Source of the DNA: Allokutzneria oryzae
GTDB taxonomy: Bacteria > Actinomycetota > Actinomycetes > Mycobacteriales > Pseudonocardiaceae
DNA length: 64,000 bases
Assembly (NCBI RefSeq): GCF_042429765.1
Contig: NZ_JBHLZU010000011.1
Coordinates: forward strand, 255,433 to 319,432
Reading direction: 5' to 3'
The notes beneath the pieces are model-generated. The model ran no database searches and was not told the origin of the DNA. It worked only from the letters and a program-made list of their open reading frames with translations. A program made the position numbers and the translations under genes. This document shows, piece after piece, positions 7,229 to 16,050 of this stretch. How positions within the stretch are numbered: the first letter of the stretch is position 1; the number at the start of each line of letters is the position of its first letter.

Positions 7229-8482
7229 CTACTCGGCCTCGCGGAGCAGCTCGGCCATGCGGGTCACACCGGTGACGAGGTCGTCGTCACCGAGGGCGTA
7301 GGACAGCCGGAAGTAGCCGGGGGTGCCGAACGCCTCACCGGGGACCACGGCGACCTCGGCGTGCTCAAGCACGAGCGCGGCCAGCTCGACGCTGGTGTTC
7401 GCGCGCACACCGCGGATCTCCTTGCCCAGCAAGCCCTTCACCGACGGGTAGACGTAGAAGGCGCCCTGCGGAGTGGGGCAGTTCACACCCGGGATCTCCG
7501 ACAGCAGCTTCACGATCGTCTGCCTGCGCCGGTCGAACGCCGCGCGCATGTCCGCGACCGCGTCCAGCGGGCCGGAGACGGCGGCGAGCGCCGCCCGCTG
7601 TGCCACGTTGCAGACGTTGGAGGTCAGGTGCGACTGGTAGTTCGCTGCCGCCTTGATCACGTCCTCAGGGCCGATCAGCCAGCCGACCCGCCAGCCGGTC
7701 ATCGCGTAGGTCTTGGCGACGCCGTTGACCACGATGCAGGTGTCGGCGACCTCGGGCACCACGACCGGCATGGACACGGCCTCGACGCCGTCGTAGGTCA
7801 GGTGCTCGTAGATCTCGTCGGTGATCACCCAGATGCCGTGCTCGACCGCCCAGCGGCCGATCGCCTCGACCTGCTCGCGTGAGTAGACCGCGCCGGTCGG
7901 GTTGGACGGCGAGCAGAACAGCAGCGCCTTGGTCCTGGGCGTGCGCGCCGCCTCAAGCTGCTCGACGGTCACCAGGTAGCCGGTGGTCTCGTCGGACGGC
8001 ACCTCGACCGCGACGCCGCCCGCGAGGCCGATCGCCTCCGGGTAGGTGGTCCAGTACGGCGCGGGCAGCAGCACCTCGTCGCCCGGGTCGACGATCGTGG
8101 CGAACGCCTGGTAGACGGCCTGCTTGCCACCGTTGGTGATCAGGACCTGACTGGCCTTGACCTGGTAGCCGGTGTCCCGGGCGGTCTTCGCGGCGACGGC
8201 CTCGCGCAGCTCGGGAAGCCCCGCCGCGGGGGTGTAGCGGTGGTTGCGCGCCTCGGCGCAGGCCGCGGCAGCGGCCTCGACGATCGGGGCGGGGGTCGGG
8301 AAGTCGGGCTCGCCCGCGCCGAACCCGATCACCGGGCGGCCTGCGGCCTTGAGCGCCTTGGCCTTGGCGTCCACGGCGAGGGTGGCCGACTCGCTGATCC
8401 CGCCCACTCGGGCGGACACGCGGCGTCGGGGGGCTGGGTCAACGGAGTCGCTGGTGACGGTAGGTGCGTCGGAGGCAGCCAT
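7229..8482 (-). CDS. Pyridoxal phosphate-dependent aminotransferase (aspartate aminotransferase Ib type)
   Basis: A 417-residue class I/II aminotransferase, probably transferring amino groups between aspartate or a similar donor and 2-oxoglutarate. The PLP lysine is K257 in VNGVAKTYAMTGWRVG. N194 (CSPSNPTG), D222 and Y225 (ITDEIYEHL) complete the cofactor site, and the N-terminal GFGAGEPDFPTP is typical of subgroup Ib. About 20 extra N-terminal residues precede the conserved start, and no strong SD is seen, so the true start is uncertain. Its place between hadB and tRNA-Trp, opposite to the ribosomal genes, is common in actinomycetes. Exact substrate cannot be read from sequence. Confidence 0.9.
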   Translation of the reverse strand: MAASDAPTVTSDSVDPAPRRRVSARVGGISESATLAVDAKAKALKAAGRPVIGFGAGEPDFPTPAPIVEAAAAACAEARNHRYTPAAGLPELREAVAAKTARDTGYQVKASQVLITNGGKQAVYQAFATIVDPGDEVLLPAPYWTTYPEAIGLAGGVAVEVPSDETTGYLVTVEQLEAARTPRTKALLFCSPSNPTGAVYSREQVEAIGRWAVEHGIWVITDEIYEHLTYDGVEAVSMPVVVPEVADTCIVVNGVAKTYAMTGWRVGWLIGPEDVIKAAANYQSHLTSNVCNVAQRAALAAVSGPLDAVADMRAAFDRRRQTIVKLLSEIPGVNCPTPQGAFYVYPSVKGLLGKEIRGVRANTSVELAALVLEHAEVAVVPGEAFGTPGYFRLSYALGDDDLVTGVTRMAELLREAE

Positions 8483-8672
8483 GGGGGAATCGTGGCACGT
8501 CGGGGTGAGCGCTTTTCACGCCGCCCACCCCGCGCGGGCAACCGGTTGGAGTCCGGGGGGCTCCGTGCCCTAGACTCCTCACGCTGAAGCGTTCTCGACA
8601 CCTGCTCGCGGACCACGCGAGACGGTGGAGTACGCTTTGACAGCGTGGTCGAGATCTACCGGGCGACCACAA

Positions 8673-8745
<73 letters not shown>

Positions 8746-8781
8746 CGTCGACGCAGTCGGTCAGCAAAGCGAGGAGTTCGC

Positions 8782-9174
8782 GTGAGTGAGCGCAGCGAGC
8801 AGGAACGGTCGGAAGGGTCTGACGACGCTTCCCGTCCGGTTACCGCTGCGGCGCGGCGTGAGCGCCGCGGTTCCGCGCGTCCGGCCTCGCGTCGAGCGGC
8901 CAAGCGTGCCGAGGCCGACTCCAAGAGCGCTCCTGACGCCAAGGGGCGGCCGACGCCGTCCCGCGACCGTCAGGAGGCGAAGGGCAACCCCTTCAAGCGT
9001 CTTGGCCGGTTCCTCCGCGAGGTCGTCGCAGAACTCCGCAAGGTCATCTGGCCGACGCGCAAGCAGCTGGTGACCTACACCGCCGTGGTGCTGGTCTTCG
9101 TCGCCTTCATGGTGGCGCTGGTCGCGGGCCTGGATGTCGTCTTCGGCAAGGGCGTGCTCTGGCTCTTCGGCTAG
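8782..9174 (+). CDS. secE: Preprotein translocase subunit SecE
   Basis: A 130-residue subunit of the SecYEG channel. A long basic and acidic N-terminal extension (about 1-65) is followed by the conserved amphipathic segment FLREVVAELRKVIWPTRKQL and a single C-terminal membrane helix (VVLVFVAFMVALVAGLDVVF). The start is GTG at 8782, behind GAGGAG. The bases over the start (GAGTGAGCGCAGCGAGC) look like a dispersed actinomycete motif, so the first codons may be recruited repeat. It is followed by nusG with a 217-nt gap. Confidence 0.95.
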   Translation: MSERSEQERSEGSDDASRPVTAAARRERRGSARPASRRAAKRAEADSKSAPDAKGRPTPSRDRQEAKGNPFKRLGRFLREVVAELRKVIWPTRKQLVTYTAVVLVFVAFMVALVAGLDVVFGKGVLWLFG

Positions 9175-9391
9175 GGCTGGTTCCTCGAGGCGGTTCCGGC
9201 CGCTGGCCACGGCGTGCTCCGGTGGCGCGGCGCGGAGACTGCGGGGAACCTGCACAGGGAACCCGGTGCGGGGAACCGAGTACGAAGACCATGTCGTCGC
9301 CCAGGCCCGAGACGACGGGCCGGTCGGCCGGGCAAGAGACACCAATGCGCCCGGTCGGGTCCGCGACGTACGAGAGGAAGCGAGACCGACT

Positions 9392-10192
9392 GTGACCTCC
9401 ACCGACGGCGGCCAGGAGCTGGCCGGCCTGTCCGACGAGCAGGTGCGCGCCGCGATCAGCGACGGTGACTCCGAGCACGTCGAACCGGTCGGCGACGACT
9501 CCGTCGGCGACTCCGTCGAGGACGCTGTCGCCGAGGACGCCGCTGGTTCGGCCGAGGACGCCGACGTCAGCGAGCCCGTCGAGGACCCCGTCGCCGAGCT
9601 GCGCGAGGCCCTGCGGCACGCGCCGGGTGACTGGTACGTCGTGCACTCCTACGCCGGCTACGAGAACAAGGTCAAGGCGAACCTCGAGACCCGGATCGGG
9701 ACCCTCGACATGGAGGACTTCATCTTCCAGGTCGAGGTGCCGACCGAGGAGGTCACCGAGATCAAGAACGGCCAGCGCAAGCAGGTGCAGCGCAAGGTGC
9801 TGCCCGGCTACATCCTGGTCCGGATGGAGCTCAACGACGCCTCGTGGAGCGCCGTGCGCAACACCCCCGGCGTCACCGGCTTCGTCGGCGCCACCTCCAA
9901 GCCCTCCCCGCTGACCCTGGACGAGGTCTTCAAGTTCCTCGCCCCGCAGGTGGAGAAGGACAAGACCGCGGCGGAGCCCGGCAAGAAGGTCACCGCCAAC
10001 GTGGTCAAGTCCACCATCGAGGTGGACTTCGAGGTCGGCGAGTCCGTCACCGTCATGGACGGCCCGTTCGCCACGCTGCCCGCCACCATCAGCGAGGTCA
10101 GCCCGGACGCCCAGAAGCTCAAGGTCCTGGTGTCGATCTTCGGCAGGGAGACCCCGGTCGAGCTGTCGTTCACCCAGGTCTCCAAGATCTGA
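9392..10192 (+). CDS. nusG: Transcription termination/antitermination factor NusG
   Basis: A 266-residue RNA-polymerase-binding elongation factor. An acidic, Ser/Val-rich N-terminal extension (about 1-75) precedes the NGN domain, which starts GDWYVVHSYAGYENKVK. The C-terminal KOW domain contains VGESVTVMDGPFATLPATI. The start is GTG at 9392 after GAGAGGAAG; upstream in-frame residues look non-coding. Normally rplK and rplA follow. Here the stop is only 86 bp from rplA and rplK is missing. Confidence 0.95.
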   Translation: MTSTDGGQELAGLSDEQVRAAISDGDSEHVEPVGDDSVGDSVEDAVAEDAAGSAEDADVSEPVEDPVAELREALRHAPGDWYVVHSYAGYENKVKANLETRIGTLDMEDFIFQVEVPTEEVTEIKNGQRKQVQRKVLPGYILVRMELNDASWSAVRNTPGVTGFVGATSKPSPLTLDEVFKFLAPQVEKDKTAAEPGKKVTANVVKSTIEVDFEVGESVTVMDGPFATLPATISEVSPDAQKLKVLVSIFGRETPVELSFTQVSKI

Positions 10193-10278
10193 CCCGGTTC
10201 GCCGGGCGGCAACACCGCAAGCGTGGGAGAGCCGGCGCGGCTCGTACCACTACTGATCCGAAACCAGAGGAACAGAAC

Positions 10279-10995
10279 ATGAAGCGCAGCAAGGCCTACC
10301 GCGAGGCAGCGGCCAAGATCGACCGCGAGCGGCTGTACTCGCCGCTGCAGGCCGTCGCCCTGGCCAAGGAGACCGCCTCCACCAAGCAGGACGCCACCGT
10401 CGAGGTCGCGATGCGCCTCGGTGTCGACCCGCGCAAGGCCGACCAGATGGTCCGCGGCACCGTGAACCTGCCGCACGGCACCGGCAAGACCGCCCGCGTC
10501 ATCGTCTTCGCGGTCGGCGACAAGGCCGCCGAGGCCGAGGCCGCCGGCGCCGACGCCGTGGGCTCGGACGAGCTGATCGCCCGCATCCAGGGGGGCTGGC
10601 TGGACTTCGACGCCGCCATCGCCACCCCGGACCAGATGGCCAAGGTCGGCCGCATCGCCCGCGTGCTCGGCCCGCGTGGCCTGATGCCGAACCCGAAGAC
10701 CGGCACCGTCACCCCGGACGTGACCAAGGCGGTCAACGAGATCAAGGGCGGAAAGATCAACTTCCGCGTCGACAAGCAGGCCAACCTGCACCTGGTGATC
10801 GGCAAGTCCTCCTTCGACACCGAGAAGCTGGTGGAGAACTACGCCGCCGCCCTCGACGAGATCCTGCGGGCCAAGCCGTCCGCCGCCAAGGGTCGCTACG
10901 TCAAGAAGGTCACCTTCAGCACCACCATGGGCCCCGGCATCCCGGTGGACCCGAACCGCACCCGCGCGCTGCTCTCGGACGAGGTGTCCGCCTGA
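10279..10995 (+). CDS. rplA: 50S ribosomal protein L1
   Basis: A 238-residue protein of the L1 stalk and likely translational repressor of its own mRNA. It starts MKRSKAYREAAAKID and contains GPRGLMPNPKTGTV and the C-terminal FSTTMGPGIPVDP signature. The ATG at 10279 follows CCAGAGGAAC. In other actinobacteria rplK lies immediately upstream and the two are co-regulated; here L1 directly follows nusG. Confidence 0.97.
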   Translation: MKRSKAYREAAAKIDRERLYSPLQAVALAKETASTKQDATVEVAMRLGVDPRKADQMVRGTVNLPHGTGKTARVIVFAVGDKAAEAEAAGADAVGSDELIARIQGGWLDFDAAIATPDQMAKVGRIARVLGPRGLMPNPKTGTVTPDVTKAVNEIKGGKINFRVDKQANLHLVIGKSSFDTEKLVENYAAALDEILRAKPSAAKGRYVKKVTFSTTMGPGIPVDPNRTRALLSDEVSA

Positions 10996-10999
10996 CAGC

Positions 11000-11063
11000 C
11001 CGCACCGAACGCGAAAAGGCGGTCATCCCCTCGGGGGTGACCGCCTTTTCGCGTTCGGTGCGG
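11000..11063. terminator. Very long terminator hairpin after rplA
   Basis: A near-perfect stem of about 30 bp, from CCGCACCGAACGCGAAAAGG to its complement ending CGGTGCGG, with a tiny loop. It serves rplA and the convergent gene at 11071-11631. Confidence 0.9.
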
Positions 11064-11070
11064 ATGGGGT

Positions 11071-11631
11071 TCAGCCGGTGACGCAGTCGGCGGGCTCCGC
11101 CTCGTGGCCGGTGATCTGCCACCCCCCGTCGGGTTGCCGGGTCAACAGGAAGGCGCCCAGCCGCCTGCCGTCGTTCTCTCGCATCTGGCACGAGCTTGCT
11201 TCGGACTTGCCGCCGCTTGTGAAGGCTGGCACTGGGGGCACCTTTGCCTTAGCCAAGGGCTCGGTCTTCGCCTTGGCAGCAATGTCGTCGATCGCCTGAA
11301 GGCAGTTCACAGCACCCATGTTCTTGGCGAACTCCTCCGCGCCAGCAGTGCTGAAGAACGAGCAGGCTGCTCCGCCGTCTCCTGCCTCGGCGTATGTGTA
11401 GACCATCCGCAGCGTGTGCTCAGGGCTCAGGCCACGCGTTGGCGAGTTGCTTGCCTTCCCATCGCTGCCGTTCCCACCGCTGCCACCGAAGAAGTACCAC
11501 CAGGCGAGGGCCAGCACGAGCAGGAAAGCGGCCCACTTGAGCAGCTTGATCCCGACGTACTTGCCCGCCTTGATCGCGGTCTTCTTGACCTTCTCGTTGA
11601 CCTGGAAGGTCTTCTGGGGCGGTTGCGACAC
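11071..11631 (-). CDS. Hypothetical single-pass membrane protein
   Basis: A 186-residue protein of unknown function. GTG at 11631 is preceded by an AGGAGGTG SD; longer in-frame starts are not supported. A cytoplasmic basic N-terminus (about 1-30) leads into one membrane helix (LLKWAAFLLVLALAWWYFFGG, about 31-52). A Gly/Ser linker follows, then an exported domain of about 120 residues with four cysteines (ACSFF, NCLQ, SCQM, DCVTG) that could form two disulfides. The sequence resembles NTF2-like/DUF4878 lipoprotein domains in the order of an alpha-helical start and a QPDGGWQITG strand, but this is only an impression. It sits between rplA and rplJ, facing opposite. Confidence 0.7.
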   Translation of the reverse strand: MSQPPQKTFQVNEKVKKTAIKAGKYVGIKLLKWAAFLLVLALAWWYFFGGSGGNGSDGKASNSPTRGLSPEHTLRMVYTYAEAGDGGAACSFFSTAGAEEFAKNMGAVNCLQAIDDIAAKAKTEPLAKAKVPPVPAFTSGGKSEASSCQMRENDGRRLGAFLLTRQPDGGWQITGHEAEPADCVTG

Positions 11632-11705
11632 GGTCACCTCCTGTTGCCGTCCATCGTGCCCGCTACCCGCCTCCGCCGGTAGCCGACGGGGGTGGAGACC
11701 CCGAT

Positions 11706-11735
11706 TTGGGTGCGTGCGGGGGCTTGACGTAGGCT
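11706..11735 (+). promoter_or_regulatory. Candidate rplJL promoter
   Basis: TTGGGT (11706-11711) and TAGGCT (11730-11735) are 18 nt apart. A second possible -35, TTGACG (11724-11729), overlaps. Either would start the long rplJ leader. Confidence 0.35.
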
Positions 11736-11741
11736 TGCCGC

Positions 11742-11860
11742 AGTTCCACCGAAGACCGCTGGTTTTCTCCGTGCCCCAGGGCAAGGAGGACTAAGGCCCG
11801 GGAGGGCGCCCGCGCAGGAGGACGAGGCGATTCACCGACACGCTCGCGCGCGTCGGATCT
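11742..11860 (+). ncRNA. Putative L10 leader (rplJL autoregulatory mRNA leader)
   Basis: The 348-nt gap before rplJ contains a structured leader. Its features are a GAAGACCGCTGGTTTTCTCC segment, an AAGGAGGAC stretch and GC-rich pairing elements, followed by a T-tailed hairpin at 11864-11893. L10 leaders bind the L10-L12 complex to adjust expression. The assignment is by position and partial motif, not by covariance search. Confidence 0.45.
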
Positions 11861-11863
11861 GCT

Positions 11864-11893
11864 AGCCCCGTGCCCCTGCGCCGGGGCTTTTTT
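11864..11893 (+). terminator. Hairpin with T-tract in the rplJ leader (attenuator candidate)
   Basis: The inverted repeat AGCCCCG...CCGGGGCT is followed by TTTTTT and lies about 87 nt upstream of the rplJ start. An intrinsic terminator inside a leader fits transcription attenuation of rplJL. Confidence 0.65.
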
Positions 11894-11979
11894 CGTTTCT
11901 CCCAGCCTGCACCGGCGTGGACCCCCCGGTCCGCGCTCTTCGCTGTGGATTGAGACGAAGAAGCAGAGAGGAGGCGACC

Positions 11980-12525
11980 ATGGCGAAGCCTGGAAAGGTT
12001 GAGGCCGTCGCCGAGATCACGGACAAGTTCCGTGGCAGCTCGGCTGCGGTCGTCACCGAGTACCGCGGGCTTTCCATGTCGCAGCTCACCGAGCTGCGTC
12101 GCGCCCTCGGTGACGGCGTGACGTACACCGTCGCGAAGAACACCCTCGTCAAGCGCGCCGCCTCGGAGGCGGGCTTCGACGGGCTCGAGGACCTTCTGGT
12201 CGGCCCCACCGCGATCGCCTTCGTCAAGGGCGAGCCGGTGGACGCCGCGAAGGCGCTTCGTACCTTCGCGAAGGACAACAAGGCCCTTGTCATCAAGGGC
12301 GGCTACATGGATGGCCGTCCCTTGTCCGTCGACGAGGTCAACCAGATCGCGGACCTCGACTCCCGTGAGGTCCTGCTCGCCAAGCTGGCGGGCGCGATGA
12401 AGGGCAACCTCACCAAGGCCGCCGGGCTGTTCGCCGCGCCGGCCTCGCAGGTTGCTCGCCTGGCAGCTGCTCTGCAGGACAAGCGCGCCGCCGCAGGCGA
12501 CGCCGCTCCTGCGGACGAGAGCTGA
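11980..12525 (+). CDS. rplJ: 50S ribosomal protein L10
   Basis: A 181-residue protein that forms the base of the L7/L12 stalk. Typical elements are EYRGLSMSQLTELRRAL and VAKNTLVKRA in the rRNA-binding half. The C-terminal Ala-rich helix (GLFAAPASQVARLAAAL) binds L12 dimers. ATG at 11980 follows AGAGAGGAGG. It is co-transcribed with rplL 69 bp downstream. Confidence 0.97.
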   Translation: MAKPGKVEAVAEITDKFRGSSAAVVTEYRGLSMSQLTELRRALGDGVTYTVAKNTLVKRAASEAGFDGLEDLLVGPTAIAFVKGEPVDAAKALRTFAKDNKALVIKGGYMDGRPLSVDEVNQIADLDSREVLLAKLAGAMKGNLTKAAGLFAAPASQVARLAAALQDKRAAAGDAAPADES

Positions 12526-12594
12526 CCGACCCCCACATTCCGCGCCCGCGCGTAGCAACACCAACGGCGCACGTAAGGAAAGGAAACCGCCACC

Positions 12595-12987
12595 ATGGCG
12601 AAGCTCAGCACCGACGAGCTGCTCGACGTTTTCGGTGAGATGACCCTGCTCGAGCTCTCCGCGTTCGTGAAGGCGTTCGAGGACAAGTTCGAGGTCACCG
12701 CCGCCGCGCCGGTCGCCGTCGCCGCCGCCCCGGGTGCCGCCGCTGCCGGTGGCGCGGACGCCGCCGAGGAGCAGACCGAGTTCAACGTCGTCCTCGACTC
12801 CGCGGGTGACAAGAAGATCCAGGTCATCAAGGTCGTCCGCGAGGTCGTCACCGGCCTGGGCCTCAAGGAGGCCAAGGAGCTGGTCGAGGGCGCGCCGAAG
12901 CCCATCCTCGAGGGTGTCAACAAGGAGGCCGCCGAGGCCGCCAAGGAGAAGCTGGTCGCCGCCGGCGCCGCCGTCTCCATCAAGTGA
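12595..12987 (+). CDS. rplL: 50S ribosomal protein L7/L12
   Basis: A 130-residue stalk protein that recruits translation GTPases. An N-terminal dimerisation domain (LSTDELLDVFGEMTLLELSAF) and an Ala/Val-rich hinge lead to the conserved C-terminal domain (KIQVIKVVREVVTGLGLKEA). The ATG follows AAGGAAAGG. In many actinobacteria rpoB is near; here the mce locus and T7SS-like genes lie between. Confidence 0.97.
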   Translation: MAKLSTDELLDVFGEMTLLELSAFVKAFEDKFEVTAAAPVAVAAAPGAAAAGGADAAEEQTEFNVVLDSAGDKKIQVIKVVREVVTGLGLKEAKELVEGAPKPILEGVNKEAAEAAKEKLVAAGAAVSIK

Positions 12988-13021
12988 TCATCGCGGCCTG
13001 AGCCGCGTGTGAGAACTGCCG

Positions 13022-13059
13022 CAGTGGGGCAGGTCCTCTTCGGAGGGCCTGCCCCACTG
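13022..13059 (+). terminator. Hairpin after rplL
   Basis: A 12-bp stem, CAGTGGGGCAGG pairing with CCTGCCCCACTG, about 35 nt after the rplL stop. It lacks a T-tract, as is usual for actinobacterial terminators. Confidence 0.75.
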
Positions 13060-13211
13060 TCGTACGCCGGCCCCGTCACCCAGCTGTGACTGATCAACGA
13101 ACTCGGCAGTAACTTCTGCGGGACACGCTCGTTGCACGGGTGTGACGCCGATCGCCACGGCGTCTGCTTTCATGCTCCCCTCACCGGTGAGCAGTCCGAG
13201 CAGGAGGTGCG

Positions 13212-14426
13212 ATGGGCGTCGAGGTGGTCGTCGAGGGCCTGTCCAAGTCCTTCGGGAAACAGACCATCTGGCAGGACGTCACCCTGAACCTCCCGCCAGG
13301 GGAGATCAGTGTTCTGCTGGGGCCGTCGGGCACCGGGAAGTCGGTGTTCCTGAAGTCCTTGGTCGGCTTGCTCCGTCCCGAGCGCGGCAAGGTCGTCATC
13401 AACGGCGTGGACATCTGCCGTTGCTCCGAGCACAAGCTCTACGAGACCCGCAAGCTCTTCGGCGTGCTGTTCCAGGACGGCGCGCTGTTCGGGTCGATGG
13501 ACCTCTTCGACAACATCGCCTTCCCGCTGCGCGAGCACACCCGCAAGACCGAGGCCGAGGTCCGGCGGATCGTGCTGGAGAAGATGGAGATGGTCGGCCT
13601 CATCGGGGCCGAGAAGAAGCTGCCAGGCGAGATCTCCGGCGGAATGCGCAAGCGCGCGGGTCTGGCCCGCGCCCTGGTGCTGGACCCGGAGATCATCCTG
13701 TTCGACGAGCCGGACTCCGGTCTCGACCCGGTCCGCGTCGCGTACCTCAACCAGCTGATCGTCGACCTGAACGCGCAGATCGACGCCACCTTCCTGATCG
13801 TCACCCACGACATCGGCACCGCGCGCACGGTGCCGGACAACATCGGCATGCTGTTCCGCCGCGAGCTGGTCATGTTCGGTCCGCGCGAGGTGTTGCTGAC
13901 CTCGACCGAGCCGGTTGTCGAGCAGTTCCTCAACGGCCGCAGGCAGGGGCCGATCGGCATGAGCGAGGAGAAGGACGCCGCGCAGGCCGCGGCCGAGCTC
14001 GCCGAGCTGCGCGCCAACGGGGGCACCGACGTGCTCGGTGGCCCGAAGGGCGGTGGGGGAACCGGCATCGTGCCGCAGATCCAGCCCTCGCCAGGGCTGC
14101 CGGTGCGCCAGGCCGCCGACCGCAGGAAGCAGCGGGTGATGGGGATCCTGCACACGCTGCCGCCGGTCGCGCGGGAGGCGATCATCGCCAGCCTGACCGA
14201 CGAGGAGCGCGCCCGGTTCGGGGTCTACGCCGCCAGCGCCCGTCCCCCGCGGGGGACGGGCGCGCGGACCCAGCCGATGGCCATGCCCACCTCCTACGAC
14301 TCGCGGCCGACGCCGTACCCGCGCAACCCGGCGCAGGACGTCCAAGGTCCGGTTGCGGGTCCTGGCGTCGATGTCGCACGGTTGCCCGAGTCGGACTGGC
14401 AGCGGGAGCGGGGGGACCGGACATGA
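13212..14426 (+). CDS. mkl: Mce transport ATPase (Mkl/MlaF type)
   Basis: A 404-residue ABC ATPase that would power Mce lipid import. Walker A is GPSGTGKS (37-44), the signature is ISGGMRKR (141-148), Walker B is IILFDEPD (161-168) and the H-loop histidine is H199 in VTHD. A C-terminal extension of about 150 residues follows, rich in Pro/Gly at the end; extended tails are known in mycobacterial Mkl. The ATG follows AGGAGGTGCG. It overlaps the first permease gene by 4 bp, so it is part of the mce operon. In M. tuberculosis mkl is also near rplL but apart from mce genes. Confidence 0.93.
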   Translation: MGVEVVVEGLSKSFGKQTIWQDVTLNLPPGEISVLLGPSGTGKSVFLKSLVGLLRPERGKVVINGVDICRCSEHKLYETRKLFGVLFQDGALFGSMDLFDNIAFPLREHTRKTEAEVRRIVLEKMEMVGLIGAEKKLPGEISGGMRKRAGLARALVLDPEIILFDEPDSGLDPVRVAYLNQLIVDLNAQIDATFLIVTHDIGTARTVPDNIGMLFRRELVMFGPREVLLTSTEPVVEQFLNGRRQGPIGMSEEKDAAQAAAELAELRANGGTDVLGGPKGGGGTGIVPQIQPSPGLPVRQAADRRKQRVMGILHTLPPVAREAIIASLTDEERARFGVYAASARPPRGTGARTQPMAMPTSYDSRPTPYPRNPAQDVQGPVAGPGVDVARLPESDWQRERGDRT

Positions 14427-15211
14427 CCACACCGAGCCCGTCGTTCCCCGGCGTCGGTGCGCTGCGGGAGACCGGCCGGATGTTCGCACTCGGTCTGGAC
14501 ACCAGCCGCGCGGTGTTCAAGCGGCCGTTCCAGCTGCGTGAGTTCATCCAGCAGTGCTGGTTCATCGCCAGCGTCACGATCCTGCCGACGGCGCTGGTCG
14601 CCATCCCCTTCGGCGCGGTGATCGCGCTCCAGCTCGGGTCGCTGACCAGGCAGCTCGGCGCGCAGTCCTTCACCGGCGCTGCCAGCGTGCTCGCCGTGAT
14701 CCAGCAGGCGAGCCCGATCGTGACCGCCCTGCTGATCGCGGGCGCCGGCGGCTCGGCGATCTGCGCGGACCTGGGCTCGCGCAAGATCCGCGACGAGATC
14801 GACGCCATGGAGGTCCTCGGCGTCTCGCCGATCCAGCGCCTCGTCGTGCCGAGGGTGCTCGCCGCGATGCTGATCGCCCTGCTGCTCAACGGCATGGTCA
14901 GCGTGGTCGGCGTTCTCGGCGGCTACTTCTTCAACGTCGTGCTCCAAGGGGGCACACCAGGGGCCTACCTGGCCAGCTTCTCCGCGCTCGCGCAGCTGCC
15001 GGACCTGTGGATCAGCGAGATCAAGGCGGTGATCTTCGGGTTCATCGCCGGGATCGTCGCCGCCTACCGCGGCCTCAACCCCAGGGGCGGGCCGAAGGGG
15101 GTCGGCGACGCGGTGAACCAGGCCGTGGTGATCACGTTCCTGCTGCTGTTCTTCGTGAACTTCGTGCTGACCACGCTGTACCTGCAGCTTGTTCCGGCGA
15201 AGGGGATGTGA
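14423..15211 (+). CDS. Mce locus permease YrbEA (MlaE family)
   Basis: A 262-residue multi-pass inner-membrane permease of the MlaE/YrbE family. The core carries the family motif DEIDAMEVLGVSPIQRLVVPR, which contacts the ATPase, and a C-terminal YRGLNPRGGPKGVGDAVNQAVV segment. The ATG at 14423 overlaps the mkl stop (ATGA). It is expected to pair with the next gene to form the heterodimeric channel of the Mce transporter. Confidence 0.93.
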   Translation: MTTPSPSFPGVGALRETGRMFALGLDTSRAVFKRPFQLREFIQQCWFIASVTILPTALVAIPFGAVIALQLGSLTRQLGAQSFTGAASVLAVIQQASPIVTALLIAGAGGSAICADLGSRKIRDEIDAMEVLGVSPIQRLVVPRVLAAMLIALLLNGMVSVVGVLGGYFFNVVLQGGTPGAYLASFSALAQLPDLWISEIKAVIFGFIAGIVAAYRGLNPRGGPKGVGDAVNQAVVITFLLLFFVNFVLTTLYLQLVPAKGM

Positions 15212-16050
15212 CGGTGGCCTTTCAGGACCGCGCTCGCCGCGCCGCGAACCGCCCGCTGGCCATGCTGGACCAGCTCGGCGACCAGATGTGGTTCTACCTG
15301 CGGGCGCTGGCGTGGGTGCCGAGGGCGCTGCGCCGCTACACCCGCGAGACGCTGCGGCTGCTCGCCGAGGTGAGCTTCGGCAGCGGGGCGCTCGCGGTCA
15401 TCGGCGGCACCATCGGCGTGATGATCGGCCTGACCCTGTTCACCGGGACCGTGGTCGGGCTCCAGGGCTACGCGGCGCTCAACCAGATCGGCACGTCGGC
15501 CTTCGCCGGGTTCATCTCCGCCTACTTCAACACCCGCGAGATCGCTCCGCTGGTCGCAGGGCTCGCGCTCTCCGCAACGGTCGGATCGGGTTTCACCGCG
15601 CAGCTCGGCGCGATGCGGATCTCCGAGGAGATCGACGCGCTGGAGGTCATGGGCGTGCCGAGCCTGCCGTACCTGGTGACCACCCGGATCATCTCCGGGT
15701 TCGTCGCCGTGATCCCGCTCTACGTGATCGGCCTGCTCACCTCGTACGTGGCCGCCCGCACGGTCACGGTGAACTTCTACGGGCAGTCGGCCGGCACCTA
15801 CGACCACTACTTCAACCTCTTCCTGCCACCGGAAGACGTGCTGTGGTCGTTCGTGAAGGTCCTGGTCTTCAGCGTCGTGATCATCATGACCCACTGCTAC
15901 TACGGCTACCGCGCCAGCGGCGGCCCCGCGGGCGTCGGCATCGCCGTCGGCAGGGCGGTGCGGACGGCGATCGTGACCACGGCGCTGCTGGACTTCTTCC
16001 TCAGCCTGGCGATCTGGGGCACGACCACGACCGTGAGGATCGTCGGATGA
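15208..16050 (+). CDS. Mce locus permease YrbEB (MlaE family)
   Basis: A 280-residue second permease subunit. It contains the matching coupling motif EEIDALEVMGVPSLPYLVTTR and a YRASGGPAGVGIAVGRAVRT C-terminal segment. GTG at 15208 overlaps the previous stop (GTGA); GTG at 15214 is an alternative 2 codons later. It sits directly before the first Mce gene with another 4-bp overlap. Confidence 0.92.
   Translation: MTVAFQDRARRAANRPLAMLDQLGDQMWFYLRALAWVPRALRRYTRETLRLLAEVSFGSGALAVIGGTIGVMIGLTLFTGTVVGLQGYAALNQIGTSAFAGFISAYFNTREIAPLVAGLALSATVGSGFTAQLGAMRISEEIDALEVMGVPSLPYLVTTRIISGFVAVIPLYVIGLLTSYVAARTVTVNFYGQSAGTYDHYFNLFLPPEDVLWSFVKVLVFSVVIIMTHCYYGYRASGGPAGVGIAVGRAVRTAIVTTALLDFFLSLAIWGTTTTVRIVG

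Noticed and set aside
10193..10278. A short or frameshifted rplK hidden in the gap
   Set aside because: All frames of the 86 bp were read; none resembles any part of L11.
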